From positions 1-64,000 of the forward strand of contig NZ_JRJU01000012.1 of the NCBI RefSeq assembly GCF_000787375.1: a stretch of DNA of 64,000 nt, written 5' to 3'. Source of the stretch: Halalkalibacter okhensis. GTDB taxonomy: Bacteria > Bacillota > Bacilli > Bacillales > Bacillaceae_D. This document shows, piece by piece, positions 58,921 through 64,000 of the stretch. The translations under genes were made by a program, and so were the position numbers. The notes beneath the pieces were generated by a model. That model was not told where the DNA came from, searched no databases, and saw only the letters and a program-made list of their open reading frames with translations. The stretch's first letter is position 1, and every line of letters begins with the position of its first letter.

Positions 58921-60360
58921 CTAATAAATAACAACTGGATCGTATACACTTAAATGGTCATACACTTTCTTCATGACATCAGGAGGTACGTTGACACAGC
59001 CATTCGATCCTTCATTTTTGTAAGCGTTGCTTGACCAGTTCGTTCGCCAGCCTGCGTCGTGGAAGCCTTGTCCGCTGTTAGTAAATGGTGCCCAATAATC
59101 TACGTCAACGGAGTAATCCTTACCAGAGTAATCACTACCAGTAAGTGTGTAGGGGGTCCGTTTAAAGAGAATGTACCATACCCCTGGTAATGTATCTTGT
59201 TGTGTGCTTTTGTTACCAGTAACGATATCTGTGGTTAAGACCAATTGCCCTTCTTTATAAATCCACATCTTCTGCTTTGCAATTGATACTTCAGCATAAG
59301 TATGACCGATGCCATAGTTTGAAGTCGTTTCATAGCCGTAGCCTTCTCCACTCCAGCCATTTCCGTAAATATTAGAGGCGGAAACAGATTCTCCTCCATT
59401 CATAAAAGCTTCTTTGATCATTTTTGCTTCTTTTTCAGCATCAAGTGCCCAACCATAACCTTGTCCTTTAGTCGAAATAACTGAACCTGAGTGGGTCTTA
59501 AAAGTGAAATCTCTCCCTAATGTCGATTGAGAGTCATTGATTTCGGCCACTTTTTCATCAATTAAATCAGATTGAATCAATACATCCATTTCTTCTGATA
59601 AAGAAGCATCTTTAATGAGTTCATTTGCTTTTAAGGAATAGACTTGATCTTGTACTTGATAGTCTATGGAATGCTGAAGGAAATCTTGCAGCTTTTCCAC
59701 TTGGGATTGGACAACCTGACTGTCTTCTTTGATCGGGTGTAAGTAGATCGGATTTAAGATTACTTCACTCGTATATTCTTGTTTATCATATTCCTCTAAT
59801 AGGCTATGAACATCATAGTGCTCACCATCGATGCTTTCAGTAATAATAATTTCGCCATTTTCTAATTGTGCCCTCGCATCTATAGGTGCTTGTAAATCTT
59901 GGTTTATGGATATAAGCTCTTGTTCTAGCTCGGTTCGCAGTGTTTCGCTGCGATATGAATCCTTGTTACTTGGCTGTAAATAATATGCTTTTGCTTCAGA
60001 TGAAGGAAAAAAAGTCCATTGATCTTTTAGCGTTTCTTTAATCTCAGCCAAGTCATTTTCTGTAAAGGCCATCTTGGTTTCTGTTCCTTCAAAAATGAGT
60101 TGGTCTCCAACATAGATCGTGTTTTTTATAAGAGATGTTTGTAACTTTTCTAGAGTTTGATCAGCTGTCAGCCCACTTACTTCAATATCATTAATAGTAA
60201 TATTTGAATTAAAGCGAGTCATCTGATAATAGCTCATTGCCAAAATACTAAGCCCAATAACAACGATGGTTACTGATATAATGAACTTCCAATTTTTAAA
60301 CCACTGAGTTGGTGGTTTTACGTTATGCTCTTTAACGGATTTTTCTACGGAATACCCCAT
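58921..60360 (-). CDS. L,D-transpeptidase (YkuD) with peptidoglycan-binding domains
   Basis: Membrane-anchored wall enzyme of 479 residues forming 3-3 cross-links or attaching proteins to peptidoglycan. An N-terminal membrane segment (about 23-45, FIISVTIVVIGLSILAMSYY) is followed by two repeats of the PG-binding-4/VanW-associated type (NITINDIEVSGLTADQTLEK). The YkuD domain occupies about the last 130 residues: AEVSIAKQKMWIYKEGQLVL, GFHDAGWRTNW with the conserved His, and EGSNGCVNVPPDVMKKVYDH with the catalytic Cys. I prefer the ATG at 60360 (GGGGGA upstream); the frame opens with a TTG at 60375. Confidence 0.9.
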   Translation of the reverse strand: MGYSVEKSVKEHNVKPPTQWFKNWKFIISVTIVVIGLSILAMSYYQMTRFNSNITINDIEVSGLTADQTLEKLQTSLIKNTIYVGDQLIFEGTETKMAFTENDLAEIKETLKDQWTFFPSSEAKAYYLQPSNKDSYRSETLRTELEQELISINQDLQAPIDARAQLENGEIIITESIDGEHYDVHSLLEEYDKQEYTSEVILNPIYLHPIKEDSQVVQSQVEKLQDFLQHSIDYQVQDQVYSLKANELIKDASLSEEMDVLIQSDLIDEKVAEINDSQSTLGRDFTFKTHSGSVISTKGQGYGWALDAEKEAKMIKEAFMNGGESVSASNIYGNGWSGEGYGYETTSNYGIGHTYAEVSIAKQKMWIYKEGQLVLTTDIVTGNKSTQQDTLPGVWYILFKRTPYTLTGSDYSGKDYSVDVDYWAPFTNSGQGFHDAGWRTNWSSNAYKNEGSNGCVNVPPDVMKKVYDHLSVYDPVVIY

Positions 60361-60375
60361 ATCATATTCCCCCAA

Positions 60376-60865
60376 ACCTAGACATTCTTAGACTTTAAAC
60401 GATAAGCCTTTATTCCCATTTTACTAGATAGAAAGAATTATGTTTGTCGTAATTTGTAAATTAGAGAAGTTTATTATAATTTTTTTATATTGTTGGGGAT
60501 ACCTTTAATAAGTAGCTAGAGAAGTGATAGAAATGAAAAGAACGATGGAATGAAAAATCTCTGTAAGATACAGTATCATCATATTATCCTTATATCATTA
60601 TTTAAATCATTACGAATGTTGTTTATGCAAAAAAGAGAATGGGATTGGATATAGAGGAAGTGATAGCGCGATACACCCTGTTTTTTGAAAATTAGCTCTA
60701 AAATAGGGGGAAATCTAATTGGTTTGTAAGCCCTATATTATCTCTAATTTAGATTATTTGCGATATAATGTTGCATATTTATACATGATGATGATATATT
60801 ACTTATTATTCGAGTAAATCAATAAAGAAATGAATGTGAAATAGAAGAAACAGGAGAGAGACGAC
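60376..60865. other. Divergent intergenic region
   Basis: The gap of roughly 490 bases between the divergent L,D-transpeptidase and YjiH-type genes is AT-rich. It should hold promoters for both; TATAAT occurs at 60764-60769 on the plus strand without a good -35. I see no gene, repeat or riboswitch. Confidence 0.5.
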
Positions 60866-62254
60866 ATGGACGTTGAAAAGCTACAAACCGTAGAAGGATT
60901 AAAAAAAGAAAAAGAGTACACAGCCAAACAATATATGAAGTTTTGGTTGCCCTCATTAATGGGGGTTTTGCTATTTCTAGTACCTATTTCCATAAATGAT
61001 AAGGTAACGATTGGGTTAGGAGTTTTGGCAGATGCATTACAGGCTGCTATCGCTGATTATATTCCCTTCATTATGACGATGATTCTTTGTTTATCAGCTA
61101 TTGGTAGTTTAGTAGTTACATTGACGAAACCGCAAGCTATTAAGCAAAGTCCATTTTTAAACAGTTTATTTAATATCACGCCATTTTGGTTAGTCCTTAG
61201 ACTCATTAGTGCAGTATTTGCTATTTTTACATTAACTGAGTTCGGGCCTGAATTCATATGGTCGGAATTTACAGGTAGGGTTGTGCTCTATGATTTAATT
61301 CCCGTATTAATGGTTTGGTTCTTGTTTGCTTGTTTATTTATGCCACTTTTACTACAGTTTGGTTTGATGGATTTTATTGGAACATTGGTGCGTAAAATCA
61401 TGTATCCTTTATTTAAACTTCCTGGGCGTTCGTCTGTTGATGCCTTGGCATCTTGGATGGGAAGCGGAACAGTTGGTGTATTATTAACGACACAACAATA
61501 TGAATCTGGTTACTATACAAAACGAGAAGCTGCTGTTGTGGCAACAAATTTTTCAATTGCTTCCATTGCTTTTAGTCTTGTTATTGCAAAATTTTTAAAG
61601 ATTGATGATATGTTTCTACAATTTTATTTTACGGTAATCGTAACGGGGATTGTTGCCGCGATCATCTGTCCAAGAATTCCGCCGCTGTCCTTGAAAAAGG
61701 ATGAGTATTATGAGCCAGTTGGAAAACAAATTGATGAAGTTGTTCCGGAAGGGGTCTCAAGTTTCCGTTGGGGTGTCAAGCAAGCTGTTGAAAAAGCCAA
61801 TCAAGTCAAGAGCTACCGCAGTGTTGTAAAAGGCGGAATTCAAAATGTTGTTGATATTTGGTTTGCCTTAATCCCATTGGTGATGGCACTAGGAACGATG
61901 GCTCTTGTGATTGTTGAATTCACACCGATTTTTACTTACTTATCCTATCCATTTATCCCACTCTTACAGTTATTGCAGATTCCTGAAGCGCAAGCGGCTG
62001 CTCCTGCTATGATTGTTGGGTTTGCTGATATGTTTTTACCTGCTGTGATTGGGAGTGGAATTGAGTCAGAGCTTACACGTTTTGTGATCGGAGTAATGTC
62101 GTTAACACAGTTAGTTTACATGTCTGAGATCGGAATTCTGCTATTAAAATCTAAAATTCCTCTTTCGTTTTTCCAGTTATTGATTATCTTTTTACAAAGA
62201 ACCATTATTACGCTGCCAGTAGCTGCTGCAATGGCACACTTTTTATTCTTTTAA
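60866..62254 (+). CDS. YjiH family nucleoside-recognition (Gate) domain membrane protein
   Basis: Polytopic membrane protein of 462 residues with about ten hydrophobic segments, resembling the YjiH family, which carries Gate (nucleoside recognition) domains. Blocks are KFWLPSLMGVLLFLVPISIN, LPGRSSVDALASWMGSGTVG, GYYTKREAAVVATNFSIASI and VGFADMFLPAVIGSGIESEL. The transported compound is unknown; related proteins are linked to nucleoside, spore or nitrogen metabolism. The ATG has CAGGAGAG upstream. The aminotransferase gene follows after about 100 bases and may share a transcript. Confidence 0.85.
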   Translation: MDVEKLQTVEGLKKEKEYTAKQYMKFWLPSLMGVLLFLVPISINDKVTIGLGVLADALQAAIADYIPFIMTMILCLSAIGSLVVTLTKPQAIKQSPFLNSLFNITPFWLVLRLISAVFAIFTLTEFGPEFIWSEFTGRVVLYDLIPVLMVWFLFACLFMPLLLQFGLMDFIGTLVRKIMYPLFKLPGRSSVDALASWMGSGTVGVLLTTQQYESGYYTKREAAVVATNFSIASIAFSLVIAKFLKIDDMFLQFYFTVIVTGIVAAIICPRIPPLSLKKDEYYEPVGKQIDEVVPEGVSSFRWGVKQAVEKANQVKSYRSVVKGGIQNVVDIWFALIPLVMALGTMALVIVEFTPIFTYLSYPFIPLLQLLQIPEAQAAAPAMIVGFADMFLPAVIGSGIESELTRFVIGVMSLTQLVYMSEIGILLLKSKIPLSFFQLLIIFLQRTIITLPVAAAMAHFLFF

Positions 62255-62360
62255 AAATAAGATAAAGTAATACTATGGAATTTGAGAAGCATTGGTGGAT
62301 ACCAATGCTTTCTATTTGTTATAAAACGATATGTGAATGAGTCGAAAGGTGAATGATAAC

Positions 62361-63560
62361 GTGAATGTCGCATCATTTTTTTCAAAATCTACTAAAGAAG
62401 CACTTCAGAATGATCCACCAGGTGAGTGGATGCCAGCTCTACCAAATGAGTGTATACGTCTAAGCTCCGGCTACCCAGCTCCTCATCTTGTACCTGATGA
62501 AGAGATCAAGCAGGCGGTTGCTAGTTTGCTTAAAGAAGAGCAGGATCTACCGCTTCATTATTTAGGTAGTCCTAAAATGGAAAAACTGAAAGAACAGATA
62601 CAAGAAAGGTTGGCCACACGTGGTATGCATGTTGGAGAAGATGAGCTGTTAATTACAGCTGGTGCATGTCAGGCGATTGATCTGATTGCTCGTATTCTCA
62701 TTGACGATGAAACCCTTGTTATAGTTGAAGCACCTACGTATATGGAAGCGTTAGAGATCTTTCAAAATTACACGTCTCATTTTATGAGTATTCCAATTGA
62801 TAAGGATGGACTACAAACCGATCTGTTAGAAGACTTATTAGCGGAACGAAAACAGAAAGGGCTTAGCCTTCCGCGTTTTTTATATACCATTCCAACATTT
62901 CAAAATCCAACAGGTACAAACATGACAGAAGAGCGACGGAAGCATGTATTGAAGTTAGCAGCTCAATACGATTTCCTCATTTTGGAGGATGATGCTTATG
63001 GAGAATTACATTTTGAAAAGCATTCAACCCCATTAAAGGCAATAGATACGGATGGCCGAGTTCTACATGTTGGCTCGTTGTCTAAAGTAGTAGCTCCTGG
63101 AATGCGAATTGGCTGGGTAGCAGCAGCCCCTGAATTTATTACGGCTATGGCTTGGTTTAAAAAGGATCTCGACCATCCGTTTGCTCAAGCAACAATGGCT
63201 ACTTATCTAGAGAGCACGGATATGAAAGAGCGATTAGAGACATTGCGAAGTACATATCAAGCAAAATGTTCCGTTTTGCTTTCTGCACTGGAGCAATACA
63301 TGCCGACATCTGCTTCTTGGTATGTTCCTGAGGGGGGATATTTTGTATGGCTTAAAGTGGCAGTTGATACGTCCGAATTATTAGCTCAGGCGATGGAAGC
63401 AGGAATATCCTTTGTGCCTGGAAGATACTTTTTCTTAAGTCAAGAAGATGGAACCCAATATCTTCGTCTCTCTTTTAGCTATGCTAATGAAAAAAATATC
63501 AAAGAAGGAATTAAAAGACTCGGAAATCTTCTTGAAGAAGTAGAAAGTAGTGAACGATAA
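62361..63560 (+). CDS. PLP-dependent aminotransferase (class I/II, LysN-like)
   Basis: Fold-type I aminotransferase of the MocR/2-aminoadipate group without a DNA-binding domain. Motifs are LHYLGSPKMEKLKEQIQERL, ITAGACQAIDLIARIL, YTIPTFQNPTGTNMTEERR, EDDAYGELHF, and the PLP lysine in HVGSLSKVVAPGMRIGWVAA. The C-terminus has the conserved Arg in YLRLSFSYANE. I prefer the GTG at 62361 (about 400 residues) because AAAGGTGA precedes it by eight bases; an ATG at 62337 in frame would add eight residues. The preferred amino acid is not evident. With the upstream YjiH-type transporter it may take part in amino-acid use. Confidence 0.88.
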   Translation: MNVASFFSKSTKEALQNDPPGEWMPALPNECIRLSSGYPAPHLVPDEEIKQAVASLLKEEQDLPLHYLGSPKMEKLKEQIQERLATRGMHVGEDELLITAGACQAIDLIARILIDDETLVIVEAPTYMEALEIFQNYTSHFMSIPIDKDGLQTDLLEDLLAERKQKGLSLPRFLYTIPTFQNPTGTNMTEERRKHVLKLAAQYDFLILEDDAYGELHFEKHSTPLKAIDTDGRVLHVGSLSKVVAPGMRIGWVAAAPEFITAMAWFKKDLDHPFAQATMATYLESTDMKERLETLRSTYQAKCSVLLSALEQYMPTSASWYVPEGGYFVWLKVAVDTSELLAQAMEAGISFVPGRYFFLSQEDGTQYLRLSFSYANEKNIKEGIKRLGNLLEEVESSER

Positions 63561-63569
63561 CAATACTGT

Positions 63570-63611
63570 AAAAAAGATGATTCCTAAGTTTGCCGGAGTC
63601 ATCTTTTTTAA
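63570..63611 (+). terminator. Terminator after the aminotransferase gene
   Basis: AAAAAGATGA (63571-63580) pairs with TCATCTTTTT (63599-63608), extended by TCC/GGA inside, followed by T residues. Confidence 0.75.
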
Positions 63612-63646
63612 ATTCTATTGCATTCTATTGGCGTTTCGGACATTTT

Positions 63647-64000
63647 TCAGGAGTGTCCACTAATTGGGTTTTCATTCAGGTTATCAGCAGTCGTTCTTTT
63701 TTTATCGATATAGCGAACTCCTGCAATGAATAGGCGAACAATCCAGAACGTGGCAGTTAGAACGGAGACAGTATGGTACCAATCCCAGCCTTTTCTAAAT
63801 TCAACGAGTTTTGTCTTTTTTTCAAGGAAGTTTTCTATAAGAGCCATCGGTATGCTAAAAAGAAAAACACTAAAAAAAGTCTTTATTGGCTTCATTTTAT
63901 AAGTGAATTGGTTGTACATAACACATAATAACGGAAATAAAATGTAAAGGAATACAATATTTGAATCAAAAGAATTGGCGAAGTATCTCTTTGGATATTG
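63647..64000 (-). CDS. CBO0543-type membrane protein, incomplete at the window edge
   Basis: A hydrophobic protein resembling the CBO0543 family, whose function is unknown. The visible part ends with MALIENFLEKKTKLVEFRKG, WDWYHTVSVLTATFWIVRLF and a basic tail. The frame does not begin at the ATG at 63919: it stays open to the window border, encoding a further hydrophobic segment (FDSNIVFLYILFPLLCVMYN), so at least 117 residues belong to it and the 5' end lies outside. About four membrane segments are expected for the full protein. Confidence 0.75.
   Translation of the reverse strand, partial: QYPKRYFANSFDSNIVFLYILFPLLCVMYNQFTYKMKPIKTFFSVFLFSIPMALIENFLEKKTKLVEFRKGWDWYHTVSVLTATFWIVRLFIAGVRYIDKKRTTADNLNENPISGHS

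Overview
This 64 kb window is the replication-origin region of a low-GC Gram-positive bacterium of the family Bacillaceae. The gene order (gyrA-gyrB-remB-recF-yaaA-dnaN-dnaA | oriC | rpmH-rnpA-yidC-jag-mnmE-mnmG-rsmG-noc-soj-spo0J ... ychF-rpsF-ssb-rpsR ... gdpP-rplI-dnaB-purA-tRNAs-walRKHIJ-htrC-rlmH) is the classic Bacillus arrangement. Very acidic extracellular proteins, DUF951 and CxxH/CxxC small proteins and the general look of the proteins point to an alkaliphilic Alkalihalobacillus-like species; that placement is inference.

Layout. 1-10452 (minus strand): an HD-GYP gene with a homopolymer frameshift, then the gyrase, RecF, sliding clamp and DnaA genes, all transcribed away from the origin. 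The unwinding site (DnaA box, GC cluster, DnaA-trio-like repeat, AT-rich stretch) lies between dnaA and dnaN; a second DnaA-box cluster lies upstream of dnaA. 11363-21140 (plus): L34, RNase P protein, membrane insertase, tRNA modification, nucleoid occlusion and chromosome partition genes with two parS sites. 21316-28864: cysteine-desulfurase-like enzyme, membrane proteins, a spore protease-like gene, a chemoreceptor, YchF. 29774-30901: S6-SSB-S18 operon. 30972-35118: gluconate locus with an RpiR-type regulator, two matching palindromic operator candidates and two cre-like sites. 35337-41715: YybS, GdpP, L9, DnaB helicase, PurA. 42110-42548: five tRNA genes. 42793-52379: an M23 endopeptidase with a WalR-like site, the wal operon, HtrC, a CxxH/CxxC protein and RlmH preceded by a dense DnaA-box cluster.

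52433-54190 is an AT-rich acquired patch: an IS200-like end, a HipA-type kinase C-lobe that has lost its N-lobe, a partner protein that seems to join a HipA N-terminal-like domain to a HIRAN domain, and a scrap of histidine kinase. 54218-58278 (minus) is a catabolic cluster: betaine-aldehyde-dehydrogenase-like enzyme, ferredoxin reductase, Rieske ferredoxin and amidohydrolase, preceded by four tandem decamers. 58921-64000: L,D-transpeptidase, YjiH-type transporter-like protein, PLP aminotransferase, and a CBO0543-type membrane protein that runs off the window edge.

The most striking non-coding feature is a family of eight dispersed structured repeats (about 120-190 bp; copies near 11.2, 13.5, 19.3, 23.2, 28.9, 29.1, 41.7 and 51.4 kb). 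Each full copy has an outer stem, an inner hairpin and a separate long hairpin; stems differ in sequence between copies yet still pair, while loops stay AAGACCG/AAAATCG/AAACCCA-like. That pattern suggests selection on structure. The other leading candidate for something new is the split HipA/HIRAN pair.
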